64,000 nt of DNA from WJMD01 sp964596015 (GCA_964596015.1 CAZQSB010000008.1:24102-88101); one strand, 5' to 3'. Positions 1 to 7,888 are shown, numbered from the stretch's first letter. Notes: a model not told the origin generated them from the sequence alone. Made by a program: numbers and translations.

Positions 1-1070
1 GCGACTACTGCTATCTCGGTCACGAACACGAGCCGGCGGTCATGTCCCGCGACACCGCATTCCGCGCCGTCGATCTTCTCATGACCGAATCGCTCGGAAG
101 CGATCATGTCTCTCTCATCTTCTTCGGAGGAGAGCCCCTGCTCGAACCCGACCTCGTTCTTGAAACGGCCGAGCGCGCCCGGGAGCGTGCGCGCGACGCC
201 GGACGCCGGCTGAGCCTCCACATGACGACCAACGGGACGCTGCTCTTGCCCGACGTCGCCGAGAGGCTGCACGGGGTCGGTGTCTCGACGATGGTCAGTC
301 TGGACGGCCCGGCGGCCGAACAGAACCGATGTCGCCGCTACCCGGACGGGACGGGGTCCTACGATGACATCGCTCGCAACATCCGCTCGCTCCCCCGGGG
401 TATGAGGGTCGCCGCCAGAGCGACCGTGACGCCCGGGACGGGAGACCTCTGCGCTCTGGTCGACGGGATTCTCGAACTCGGCTGCCACGCGGTGCATCTG
501 ATGCCCGTCTCGGGAAGCCCGCTCACGCCGGATTTCGCGCGCCATCTCGTCGAGGGGTTTGAGGCGCTCGCGCGCCGGGAGCGTGAGAACGCCCGGAACG
601 GGCGTCGCCTCCGCGTCGGGAACTTCCTCGAGGCCGTGAGGTCGCTCGACCGCGGCGCGCCCAGGCTTGCGCCGTGCGGAGCGGGAGCCCGCTACTACTC
701 CGTCCAGACTGATGGGACCATCGTGTTGTGCCACAGGTTCGCCGGCGTCGCGGAGCGGTCCGTAGGGAGCGTCACGGACGGCATCGACCGCGCGGCCGCC
801 CGCCGACAGCTCGCGCAGTTCACGTCGACGGCGCAGGGCTGCCGCGCGTGTTGGGCCCGCTATCTCTGCGGCGGTCCGTGTCTGCACGACGCGCACGCGT
901 CGCCCGACCGGACGCCGGGTCCGACCTCGGCGTGGTGCCGCGTCGTCAGGCGCGTGCTGGAGCTGTCCATGTGGGTCTACGCCGGCCTTCCCGACAGGTC
1001 CGGCGACCGGCCGGGAGACGACGGCGAAGTGTGTATTCCTGAGCGTGAAGAGGGGAGGTGGTGGAAGTGA
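1..1070 (+). CDS. Radical SAM/SPASM peptide maturase, 5' partial
   Basis: The gene runs in from before the window. In frame, the first readable codons give DYCYLG, and the split first codon ends in GC, so it can complete the last part of a CxxxCxYC radical SAM cluster motif. A start inside the window (ATG at 42) would remove that motif and is not credible. A C-terminal SPASM domain is clear: CGAGARYY, a Cys about 17 residues on (VLCHRF), then CRACWARYLCGGPC and a last Cys (WCRVV), the usual ligands for auxiliary Fe-S clusters. SPASM enzymes of this kind modify ribosomal peptides, installing for example thioether or carbon-carbon links. The stop overlaps the GTG start of a Cys-rich small peptide (GTGA), so the two are translationally coupled. 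The substrate assignment is by context; the exact subfamily is not known to me. Confidence 0.9.
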   Translation, partial: DYCYLGHEHEPAVMSRDTAFRAVDLLMTESLGSDHVSLIFFGGEPLLEPDLVLETAERARERARDAGRRLSLHMTTNGTLLLPDVAERLHGVGVSTMVSLDGPAAEQNRCRRYPDGTGSYDDIARNIRSLPRGMRVAARATVTPGTGDLCALVDGILELGCHAVHLMPVSGSPLTPDFARHLVEGFEALARRERENARNGRRLRVGNFLEAVRSLDRGAPRLAPCGAGARYYSVQTDGTIVLCHRFAGVAERSVGSVTDGIDRAAARRQLAQFTSTAQGCRACWARYLCGGPCLHDAHASPDRTPGPTSAWCRVVRRVLELSMWVYAGLPDRSGDRPGDDGEVCIPEREEGRWWK

Positions 1071-1249
1071 AGGCTCTGAGGCTCATGAACGGCAGCGCCA
1101 GAGTGACGCCGGTGCAGCGCAAGGACACGCGGGAGAGCGAGATCTGTCTCATCGACTACGCGCACTGTCCGAGTCACGACATCTGCTGGCTGGTCGACAT
1201 CGGAAGCGGGTGCGACAGCCAGGACAGCTGTTTCATCGACACGAACTGA
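1067..1249 (+). CDS. Cys/Asp-rich RiPP precursor peptide 1
   Basis: A 60-residue peptide. The GTG at 1067 is chosen because GGAGG at 1054-1058 sits 8 nt upstream and because the N-terminus (MKALRLMNGS) then matches that of the next peptide (VKHVRLANEG). The N-terminal half looks like a leader: basic and Cys-free. The C-terminal half has five Cys with Asp a few residues after three of them: CLID, CWLVD and CFID. It reads as about two and a half repeats of a unit of the form (D/E)xC-hydrophobic-D-x-x-x-C. Its position directly after the maturase, overlapping it by 4 nt, makes it the likely substrate. I do not recognise the family with certainty; NCBIfam entries such as CbpA would be worth testing. 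Confidence 0.82.
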   Translation: MKALRLMNGSARVTPVQRKDTRESEICLIDYAHCPSHDICWLVDIGSGCDSQDSCFIDTN

Positions 1250-1291
1250 GGGTAGATCGTGGAGCGGACGGGTCGTCTTTCGAAGGGAGGC

Positions 1292-1462
1292 ATGAGCGTG
1301 AAGCACGTCAGACTGGCGAACGAAGGGCCGCATTCGCGCAAGGTTCCCGCACAGATGCTGTGCTATATCTTCTTCGACTGGGGGTCATGCGGCAGCGTCG
1401 ACGAGTGTGGCTTCGACTTCGGGAGCTGCGGCCAGAAGGACGCGTGTCTGGTCGACTATTGA
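1292..1462 (+). CDS. Cys/Asp-rich RiPP precursor peptide 2
   Basis: A 56-residue peptide starting MSVKHVRLANEG, with AGGGAGG-type Shine-Dalgarno sequence (1284-1290) just upstream of the ATG at 1292. It is a diverged copy of precursor 1: a similar VK-x-x-RL-x-N leader start, five Cys in the same order, and the same pattern of Cys followed by hydrophobic residues and Asp (CYIFFD, CGFD, CLVD) alternating with GSC. The two peptides end alike (SCFID-TN and ACLVD-Y). The differing core but conserved leader start suggests one maturase acts on both, either as a two-component product or as variants. No known precursor family is assigned. Confidence 0.8.
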   Translation: MSVKHVRLANEGPHSRKVPAQMLCYIFFDWGSCGSVDECGFDFGSCGQKDACLVDY

Positions 1463-1527
1463 GAGGCTGGAGCGCCCGGCGGCGATTCGACCGTCGCCGG
1501 GCGTCGCTCTGGTGGAGGAGGGTTCCG

Positions 1528-2871
1528 ATGGGTTCGCTCTCCATGAGCTGCCTGATGGTGGCGCTCGCTCTGCCGGCCTGCGTCGTCGCCGCCGACGGCG
1601 ACGGACCGGGGACGATCTGGGCAAGGACACTTTCGCCGGAGGTCGGCCGTCCCATCGTCGCGGCGGGTTCGGACGTCGCGGGCGACGAGGGTGACGAGAT
1701 CCTGGTGCTCGCCGGCGAGCGGGGCCGGCCGGTCACACTGCTCGTCCTTCGCGGAACGGACGGACAGGAACTCTGGCGGCGAACGCTCCGGAGGGGCGCG
1801 GCCGCGACCCCCGTGGCGCGCCGGCTGCACGACGTCCGTGATGTGGCGGTCGCGTCGGGAGACACGCTCGCCCTGCTGGACGGCGAGACCGGCGAGGTTC
1901 TCCTGTCCGCCCGCCTTCCGGGAGTGGTCAGCGATATCGTGGCGGGGGACCTGGACGGTGACGGGGTAGACGAGATCGTCTGCACGTCCGGCATGGCGCT
2001 CGACGATACGCTGTCTTGCTGGGATGCCGGAGGGCTCACGCCGCGGTGGCGCGCGGTCTGTCCGCCGGCAAAGGGCCGGTTCGATGACGGGTATCGCATG
2101 CCCGCCATCCTCCATCTCGGAGTTTCGTCCTCCGAGGATGCGGACGCGTCGCGTCGTCCATGCTTGTTCGTCCGGGAGCACCGCACGACGCTGGTCGCTC
2201 TCACGTCCTCGGGTGAGGAACTCTGGCGTGCCGTGCTCGGACACAAGTCCGGCATCGTGCCGACCGGGACCGCGACGACCCTTCCGTTCCCCGTCGACTG
2301 CGACGGGAGCGGTCGGCGCGACATCGCTGTGGGGACCCTCGACGGCACGGTACTTCTCATCGATCCCGACTGCGGCGACGTGCTGATGTCCAGGGTGTTC
2401 GGAGGCGAGGAACACCGGAAGCTGCTGAGGAGACGCTCGCTGCCGAAGGCCCTCAGGCGTCTCCTGAGCGAATCGGGGGAACCCGCGACCGGCTTCGCCG
2501 CTCTCGATGTGGACGGAGTTCCGGGAGAGGAGCTTCTCTTCGCGACATCCGACGGCGTGGCGCACGCGTATTCCGTCCGGAGGGACACGCTTCTCTGGAA
2601 GAGGCCCGTGGAGGGCGGCGTGGAGTTCGAACCGATCGTCGGGCGAACGGCCGACGGGCGCGACTGCGCGGTCTTCTTCACCGGAGAACGGGTGCACTAC
2701 GTGGACCCCGCGACGGGAGCCGACATCCGTCCTCGCGGTCCCGGGAACGGGTGCTCGCTGCTCCTGCTCGGCAGGTTCACGGGCGTGGGACGCTTCCAGA
2801 TGCTGTCGGTGCGCGCGGGTGAGCGGGCGCTCTCTCTCCACGACACGGCGCTCCGGCCGGTCGCGCCATGA
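1528..2871 (+). CDS. Secreted FG-GAP/PQQ-like beta-propeller protein
   Basis: About 447 residues from the ATG at 1528, which has GGTGGAGGAGGG just upstream; the reading frame stays open further back but overlaps both precursors. The N-terminus has a signal peptide ending LALPACVVAADG, which could be a weak lipobox (PAC) or a type I site. The body carries repeated Asp-rich blade motifs typical of FG-GAP/VCBS or PQQ-type propellers, for example DLDGDGVDEIV near residue 140, DCDGSGRRDIAVG near 256 and DVDGVPGEELLFA near 326. Such proteins bind ligands or partners outside the cytoplasm. It lies between the precursors and the ABC genes and overlaps the ATPase start by 4 nt (ATGA), so it belongs to the RiPP operon. 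Its role there is unknown; receptor, immunity or scaffold are possibilities. Confidence 0.8.
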   Translation: MGSLSMSCLMVALALPACVVAADGDGPGTIWARTLSPEVGRPIVAAGSDVAGDEGDEILVLAGERGRPVTLLVLRGTDGQELWRRTLRRGAAATPVARRLHDVRDVAVASGDTLALLDGETGEVLLSARLPGVVSDIVAGDLDGDGVDEIVCTSGMALDDTLSCWDAGGLTPRWRAVCPPAKGRFDDGYRMPAILHLGVSSSEDADASRRPCLFVREHRTTLVALTSSGEELWRAVLGHKSGIVPTGTATTLPFPVDCDGSGRRDIAVGTLDGTVLLIDPDCGDVLMSRVFGGEEHRKLLRRRSLPKALRRLLSESGEPATGFAALDVDGVPGEELLFATSDGVAHAYSVRRDTLLWKRPVEGGVEFEPIVGRTADGRDCAVFFTGERVHYVDPATGADIRPRGPGNGCSLLLLGRFTGVGRFQMLSVRAGERALSLHDTALRPVAP

Positions 2872-3542
2872 CCGGCGCGCCGGATGCGGTCTCTGGAGCG
2901 GCGCCGCCCGCCATCGAGTTCCGGAACGTCGCCAGGTTGTTCAGAGGCCGGAATGGTCCGACCGGACTCGACGGGCTGACCCTCGACGTCCCCTCAGGCG
3001 TCACGGCGGCCCTCATGGGCCCCAACGGTTCGGGGAAGACCACAGCTCTCAGGATAGCCGCGACGCTCGTCGCGCCGGACCGCGGCACGGTGAAGGTCGG
3101 AGGATTCGACTGCGTTCGAGAGGCGCGCCGCGCGCGCCGGCTCGTGGGAGTGTCGCTCGGGGGCACCCGGTCGTTCTACTGGAGGATCACGGCCGCGCAC
3201 AACCTCAGCTTCTTCGCGGCGCTCAAGGGCGTTCCGCCCGTCCGCGCCGGGAGGATCGTCCACGCGCTCGCACTGGAGCTGGGATTCGCCGGGGCGCTCG
3301 GCGTCCCGGCGCGCGGCCTGTCGCGCGGCATGCTCGGAAGGATGGCGGTGGCCCGCGCTCTCATCGCCGACCCGTATGTGCTGCTGCTCGATGAACCGTT
3401 CGTCGCGATCGACCGTGAGGGAAGGGACTTCGTGTGGGAGGCGCTGACGCGCAGGGCCCGGGCCGGGTGCGCCGTTCTCCTGACGACACACGACGAGGGG
3501 CTCGCCGGCCGTTGCGACCGCGTCGCGACGCTCTCTTCGTGA
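2868..3542 (+). CDS. ABC transporter ATP-binding protein
   Basis: A 224-residue ABC ATPase of the ABC-2 (CcmA/drug export) type. Walker A is GPNGSGKTT (about 51-59), Walker B is VLLLDEP (about 169-175) and the H-loop is TTHDE. The signature motif is degenerate: LSRGMLGRMAVARAL in place of LSGGQ. The last two residues are SS, with no C-terminal extension. It overlaps the upstream propeller gene by 4 nt (ATGA) and the downstream permease by 4 nt (GTGA), which indicates tight translational coupling. With the permease it should form a dimeric exporter, most simply for the modified peptide or for self-protection. Export of the peptide is inferred from gene order only. Confidence 0.9.
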   Translation: MTGAPDAVSGAAPPAIEFRNVARLFRGRNGPTGLDGLTLDVPSGVTAALMGPNGSGKTTALRIAATLVAPDRGTVKVGGFDCVREARRARRLVGVSLGGTRSFYWRITAAHNLSFFAALKGVPPVRAGRIVHALALELGFAGALGVPARGLSRGMLGRMAVARALIADPYVLLLDEPFVAIDREGRDFVWEALTRRARAGCAVLLTTHDEGLAGRCDRVATLSS

Positions 3543-4384
3543 ACACCGGCGCAGCGGCCGCCCGTGTCGCTCTGCAGCCGCCGCTGTCGGCCCTCGCTCT
3601 GGCTTTCGCCTTCCTCAAGCGATCGGTCGCGGTCTACCTGAGCTATCGCCTCAGAGCGTTCCTCGGGCTTGCCTCGCTCGCGGTGACGGTGCTTGGTCTC
3701 GTGCTGGTCGGGCGGCTTGTCTCGTCGGCGGGGATGGGGTTCGATGAGCGCTTCGGCATGAGCTACACGGCCTACGCCCTCGTGGGGGTCGTCGCCCACG
3801 GGAGCGCGTCGGCGGGACTTCGGGTCTTCAGAGCGTCCGTCAGACGCGAACAGCTGCAGGGGACGCTCGAGCACCTGATGTCTTCACCCTCTGACCCGGC
3901 GGCGCTCATCGTGCTCTCGGCCGCGGGAGAGCTCTTGCTGTCGGCCGGCGGCGGGCTTCTCATGCTCGCCGGCGTCTCGCGTGTCGCGGGACTCTGCGGA
4001 GTCCTGACGTCGGGGGTCCTGGTCCCGCTCGCGCTCTACGCCCTGTCGATGACGGGTCTCGGTCTCGTGTCGGCCGGTGTCGTGCTCGTTCACAAGGAGG
4101 GCGAACCCGTCTCGTGGACGCTCTCGACGCTCACCGGTCTTCTGGGCGGCGTCGTGTTCCCCGTCGAGCTCCTTCCCGAGTGGCTGGGAAACGTCTCCTT
4201 CATCCTTCCGACGACCCACGCGCTCTCGCTCATCCGTTCCGCGCTCGTCCCGGGCCACGCCGCGCCCGCGGAATCGCTGAGCGCGCTCGCCTCGATGGCG
4301 CTCGTTCTTCCCATCATCGGCCTTCTGACGCTCCGCCGCTCGCTCGTGCGCGCGCGCCGCGAGGGCTCGCTCGGTCACTACTGA
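3539..4384 (+). CDS. ABC-2 type transporter permease
   Basis: About 281 residues. The GTG at 3539 is chosen because it overlaps the ATPase stop (GTGA) and gives a sensible cytoplasmic N-terminus before the first helix. The protein has about six hydrophobic segments (LGLASLAVTVLGLVLVG; a second around ALVGVVAHGSASAG; then LLLSAGGGLLMLAGV; VLVPLALYALSMTGL; LTGLLGGVVFPVELL; and MALVLPIIGLL). The segment FPVELLPEWL before a conserved helix is usual in ABC-2 permeases. It is the membrane half of the exporter with the preceding ATPase. Its last 19 codons lie in a 56-bp unit that is tandemly duplicated immediately after the stop. Confidence 0.87.
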   Translation: MNTGAAAARVALQPPLSALALAFAFLKRSVAVYLSYRLRAFLGLASLAVTVLGLVLVGRLVSSAGMGFDERFGMSYTAYALVGVVAHGSASAGLRVFRASVRREQLQGTLEHLMSSPSDPAALIVLSAAGELLLSAGGGLLMLAGVSRVAGLCGVLTSGVLVPLALYALSMTGLGLVSAGVVLVHKEGEPVSWTLSTLTGLLGGVVFPVELLPEWLGNVSFILPTTHALSLIRSALVPGHAAPAESLSALASMALVLPIIGLLTLRRSLVRARREGSLGHY

Positions 4385-4434
4385 CGCTCCGCCGCTCGCT
4401 CGTCCGCGCGCCGCGAGGGCTCGCTCGGTCACTG
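4325..4434 (+). repeat. Tandem duplication of the permease gene 3' end
   Basis: Unit 1 (4325-4380, 56 bp) encodes the last permease residues. Unit 2 (4381-4434, 54 bp) follows at once and is identical apart from one substitution and a 2-bp deletion in a CG run. The stop codon is created at the junction. Unit 2 is non-coding as it stands. Confidence 0.9.
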
Positions 4435-4473
4435 CTGATGGGGCCGAGCCGCGCCGTTCCGCAGGTTTCGTGC

Positions 4474-4503
4474 TTGCCCGCCTGAAGGCCTCTGGTGTCT
4501 AAT
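4474..4503 (+). promoter_or_regulatory. Putative sigma-70 promoter of the kinase/regulator pair
   Basis: TTGCCC (4474-4479), an 18-nt spacer and TCTAAT (4498-4503). A transcript would start near 4510, which supports the kinase start at 4564 over the in-frame GTG at 4495. Confidence 0.4.
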
Positions 4504-4563
4504 GAGCATGAGACCGCTTGCGCCGCTTCCGGATCCCGTTATGGAGGACTGACCAGGGTCGGC

Positions 4564-6375
4564 ATGGCTTCACGTCGCGCAGCTCACACTCACACTCCCG
4601 TCATCTCGATAGTCGTCGGGATCATCATCCTTGCGATCGCGCTCACGGTCATATCGTTCCGCGACATCGAGCGCGGTCGCGAGCAGGTCTCGGCCATGCT
4701 CGAGCATCAGGCCCGAGGGTTCCTCGCGTTCGTCGGGGCCGACCTCAGGGCCGGGCTTTCAGGGCGAGAATGGGAACCCTCCAGGCTGTCGCTTCTCTTC
4801 GAGAACGCGGGGTCTCGTCCCGAGATCGCCTACCTCGCGATGCTCGACATGGACGGGCGCATCCTGGCGCACAGCGACCCGGAGCGCGTGGGCGAGATCC
4901 TCGAGGGCGACCTCGAGCCCACGAGGCTCTTTCCCGGGCAGCGGCTTCGGGGCTCGCGCATCATCTACGAAGGGCGGCCGGCGTACCGGTATGCCGCTCT
5001 GGTCGAGATCGAGCCGCGCGAGGTGTGCGACCCGGCTCCGCGGTGGCGGATGCCGGGCCATCCGATGCACCGCCGCAGGACCTGCTCGCCCGAAGAGGTC
5101 GCTGCGCGGCTCGGAGAGCTCGTGGGGCGCGAGGTCGACCCTCAGACGCCCGTCCAGCTCATCGGCGTCATCGCGCTCGACTCGGCCGACCTGGAGGCCA
5201 CCTTCCTCGTCTCCCGGAATCACACCATCATGATCGCGCTCGTCCTTCTGGCCGTCGGCGGCGTCGCCATCTACTTCCTGTTCATCGTTTCTCACTATCG
5301 GTCGGTGAGGACCGCGCTGGCCTCGATGAGAACCTACACGACCAACATCATCGAGAGCATGGCGAGCGGGCTCGTGTCGGTCGACCCGACGGGACGCATC
5401 GTGACCGTCAACGGGAAGGCAAGGTCGCTGCTGGGGCTCGAGCGCGATCCGAAGGGACTCCCCGTCACGGACGTCCTGCGCTTTGAGCCGGTAAGCTCCG
5501 AGCGAACCCTGCTTTCGGTCGTCACGGGCGCCCGGAACGAGCTGGAGATGGAGGCGTCGCTCGCGGCCGCCGACCGGTCGGTCCCGGTCGCTCTCTCGGC
5601 CTCGACTCTGAGAGACGACGACGGTGAGCGATCCGGCACGGTCATTCTCTTCCAGGACCTGACCGAGATGGAGGACCTCAAGGAGCGCGTCGAGCGGGAA
5701 CGGCATCTGGCCTCGCTCGGACGTCTCGCCGCCGGCGTCGCGCATGAGGTCAGGAACCCGCTCAGCTCGCTCAAGGGCTTCGCGCAGTTCCTCAGGAGCC
5801 GGTTCGTCCCCGGCTCGAAGGAGGAGCGCTACGCCGACATCATGATCGAGGAAGTTGAGCGGCTCGACCGTGTCGTGCAGGAGCTCCTCGACTTCGCGCG
5901 GCCCGTCGAGTCCGACCGCGTTCCGAGCGATCCCAATGTCATCGTGGAAGAGGCCCTCGAGCTTCTCTCCGAGGACGCGGCCTTCGAGAACATCACCATA
6001 GAGCGCTCGCTCGACCCCGACCTGCCGGACGTCCTCGTGGACGCCCCGCAGATCCGGCAGGCGCTCCTCAACGTCTTCCTGAACGCCATCGAGGCGATGT
6101 CGGACGGCGGCACGCTCGCTGTCTCGACGACGGCGTCAGGAGACGGGGCGGGAGCGGCCATCACGGTGAAGGACACCGGCCCCGGCCTGACGCCCGAGGA
6201 GTCGGCCAAGCTCTTCGAGCCCTTCTATACGACAAAGGAATCGGGAACCGGCCTTGGACTCACCATCGTGTGCCGCGTTCTCGAGCAGAACGGCGGCTCC
6301 ATCGACGTCGTGAGCGAGAAGGGCGTGGGAACCACGGTGACGATCGAGCTGCCTCTTGCAGGACGGGAGAAGTAG
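4564..6375 (+). CDS. ZraS/NtrB-like sensor histidine kinase
   Basis: About 603 residues. The layout is TM1 (VISIVVGIIILAIALTVISF), a periplasmic domain of about 180 residues, TM2 (about 222-243, IMIALVLLAVGGVAIYFLFIV), a PAS domain, HisKA with phospho-acceptor His at about 394 (GVAHEVRNPL), and HATPase_c with an N box (NAIEAMSDGG), a G1 box (DTGPGLT) and a G2 box (GTGLGLTIV). The periplasmic domain carries a short stretch rich in Met, His and Cys at about 159-175 (RWRMPGHPMHRRRTC), a plausible metal ligand set. The ATG of the response regulator directly follows this stop. Together with the sigma-54-controlled ZraP-like gene downstream, the pair resembles ZraSR of enterobacteria. Family identity is firm; the stimulus (Zn, Cu or envelope stress) is inferred. 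Confidence 0.88.
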   Translation: MASRRAAHTHTPVISIVVGIIILAIALTVISFRDIERGREQVSAMLEHQARGFLAFVGADLRAGLSGREWEPSRLSLLFENAGSRPEIAYLAMLDMDGRILAHSDPERVGEILEGDLEPTRLFPGQRLRGSRIIYEGRPAYRYAALVEIEPREVCDPAPRWRMPGHPMHRRRTCSPEEVAARLGELVGREVDPQTPVQLIGVIALDSADLEATFLVSRNHTIMIALVLLAVGGVAIYFLFIVSHYRSVRTALASMRTYTTNIIESMASGLVSVDPTGRIVTVNGKARSLLGLERDPKGLPVTDVLRFEPVSSERTLLSVVTGARNELEMEASLAAADRSVPVALSASTLRDDDGERSGTVILFQDLTEMEDLKERVERERHLASLGRLAAGVAHEVRNPLSSLKGFAQFLRSRFVPGSKEERYADIMIEEVERLDRVVQELLDFARPVESDRVPSDPNVIVEEALELLSEDAAFENITIERSLDPDLPDVLVDAPQIRQALLNVFLNAIEAMSDGGTLAVSTTASGDGAGAAITVKDTGPGLTPEESAKLFEPFYTTKESGTGLGLTIVCRVLEQNGGSIDVVSEKGVGTTVTIELPLAGREK

Positions 6376-7713
6376 ATGGACCCCGCAGGTCTTCGCGTTC
6401 TCGTGGTCGACGACCAGGACAGCGTTCGCGAGCTTCTGACCGCCGTGCTGACCGAGGACGGCCTCGACGTGGACACCGCTCCGGACGGGAAGACCGCCGT
6501 TCGGAAGGTGGGAGAGGGCTTCCACGACCTCGTTCTCATGGACATCCGGATGCCCGGCCTCGACGGGGTCGAGGCGCTTCGCGAGATCAAGGCCGTGAGC
6601 CCCGGGACGGCGGTCATCATGATGACCGCCTACGCGTCGGTCGAGACCGCCGTGTCCACCATGAAGCTCGGTGCCTTCGACTACGTGACCAAGCCGATCG
6701 ACATCGACGAGGTCCGCGCCGCCATCGGGCGTTTCACGGAGCGTCCCGATGAACCCGAGCCCGGCGAGGCAACGCTCGAGGCGGGCGAGGACGTCATCGG
6801 CGCCAGCCGGGTCTGGCGCGAGACGCTGGAGACGGCGCACCGCGCCGCGGAGTCGGACGCGACGGTCCTCCTCCTCGGGGAGAGCGGAACCGGCAAGGAG
6901 GTCCTGGCCCACGAGATCCACCGCGCCAGCCCGAGAAACTCCATGCCCTTCGTGGCCGTCAACTGCTCGGCAATCCCGGAGGGGCTTCTCGAGAGCGAGC
7001 TTTTCGGACACGAGAAGGGAGCCTTCACAGGGGCGGTCCGGCAGAAGCGGGGGCGCTTCGAGCTCGCCGACGGCGGGACCATTTTCCTCGACGAGATCGG
7101 CGACATGTCGGAAGGGCTCCAGGCGAAACTGCTGCGGTTCCTCCAGGACAGGACGTTCGAGCGCGTCGGCGGGACGAGGTCGACCACCGTCGATGTGCGC
7201 GTCGTCGCCGCGACCAACCGTGATCTCGAGCGGGACATCAGGGACGGTCGGTTCAGGGAGGACCTCTTCTTCAGGCTGAATGTCGTCAGTATCACCGTGC
7301 CGCCCCTGCGGGAGCGCAGGGACGACATTCCGCCGCTCGTCGACCACTTCCTGAGGGCCCACGCTCCGAAGAGATCGAAGCCCAAGAAGATGTCCCCGAA
7401 GGCCATGCGTACGGTCATGTCGTACGACTGGCCGGGCAACGTCCGGGAACTGGAGAACGCCGTCCAGCGGGCGGTCGTGCTTTCCCGGGGCGAGACCATC
7501 TTTCCCGAACACCTTCCGGCGCGTGTGCGGGCCGCCGGCGGCGACGAGGACGGCGGGACACCGGACGGCCGGACCATGCGGGAGGTCGAGCGGGACGCCA
7601 TCATCCGCACGCTCACAGAGACGGACGGCAACAGGACCCACGCCGCGAAGATACTCGGCATCTCCAGACGGACCCTCCAGAACAAGATCAAGGAATACGA
7701 TATCGACCTCTAG
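6376..7713 (+). CDS. NtrC-family sigma-54 response regulator (ZraR-like)
   Basis: 445 residues in the standard three-domain order. The receiver domain has phospho-Asp at 56 (LVLMDIRMPG), the MTAYAS threonine and the YVTKP lysine. The AAA+ domain has Walker A (GESGTGKE, about 168-175), the sigma-54 contact loop GAFTGA (about 215), Walker B FLDEIGD and the R-finger region. The C-terminus is a Fis-type helix-turn-helix (NRTHAAKILGISRRTLQNKIKEY). It starts right after the kinase stop, so the two are co-transcribed. The obvious target lies just downstream: a sigma-54 promoter with two palindromic upstream sites in front of the ZraP-like gene. Binding by this protein is inferred. Confidence 0.93.
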   Translation: MDPAGLRVLVVDDQDSVRELLTAVLTEDGLDVDTAPDGKTAVRKVGEGFHDLVLMDIRMPGLDGVEALREIKAVSPGTAVIMMTAYASVETAVSTMKLGAFDYVTKPIDIDEVRAAIGRFTERPDEPEPGEATLEAGEDVIGASRVWRETLETAHRAAESDATVLLLGESGTGKEVLAHEIHRASPRNSMPFVAVNCSAIPEGLLESELFGHEKGAFTGAVRQKRGRFELADGGTIFLDEIGDMSEGLQAKLLRFLQDRTFERVGGTRSTTVDVRVVAATNRDLERDIRDGRFREDLFFRLNVVSITVPPLRERRDDIPPLVDHFLRAHAPKRSKPKKMSPKAMRTVMSYDWPGNVRELENAVQRAVVLSRGETIFPEHLPARVRAAGGDEDGGTPDGRTMREVERDAIIRTLTETDGNRTHAAKILGISRRTLQNKIKEYDIDL

Positions 7714-7790
7714 ACCGCGACGCGGACGCCAACCCTCCGGAGTCCGCGGACGAGGGTCGCTGTCGATCTCCAGACCTTGACGCGGACGCG
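7701..7790 (+). repeat. Imperfect direct repeat across the regulator stop codon
   Basis: 7701-7730 (last codons and stop of the regulator gene) recurs at 7761-7790 with 24 of 30 bases matching. The period is 60 bp. The second copy is non-coding. Confidence 0.55.
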
Positions 7791-7826
7791 CCGCGTTCCA
7801 GGTCGGCGAACGAGTCGCTCCGGCAG

Positions 7827-7845
7827 GTGCGAAGAAGCTGCGCAC
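7827..7845 (+). promoter_or_regulatory. Upstream activator site 1 (palindrome)
   Basis: A 19-bp interrupted palindrome with perfect 5-bp outer arms GTGCG/CGCAC. It matches the inverted site 2 in the shared form GTGCGNAGAAGCTNCNCAC. It lies about 150 bp upstream of the sigma-54 -24 element, a normal enhancer position for an NtrC-family activator. Confidence 0.6.
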
Positions 7846-7869
7846 TTCCTGACCCGGAACGGTTCGGTC

Positions 7870-7888
7870 GTGAGTAGCTTCTGCGCAC
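7870..7888 (-). promoter_or_regulatory. Upstream activator site 2 (palindrome, inverted copy)
   Basis: Reading the minus strand gives the same 19-bp pattern as site 1 with three differences. The two site centres are 43 bp apart, about four helical turns, so both face the same side of the DNA. It ends about 107 bp upstream of the -24 element. Confidence 0.6.

Noticed and set aside
1247..1465. UGA stops of the two precursor peptides as possible selenocysteine codons, given selB in the window
   Set aside because: Reading through gives an immediate TAG after peptide 1 and unrelated Gly/Arg-rich sequence after peptide 2; both peptides end alike before the stop.
1308..2841. Long open frames of about 460 codons antisense to the propeller gene
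   Set aside because: Arg/Ser/Pro-rich translations with no family motifs; such frames are common opposite GC-rich genes with strong codon bias.
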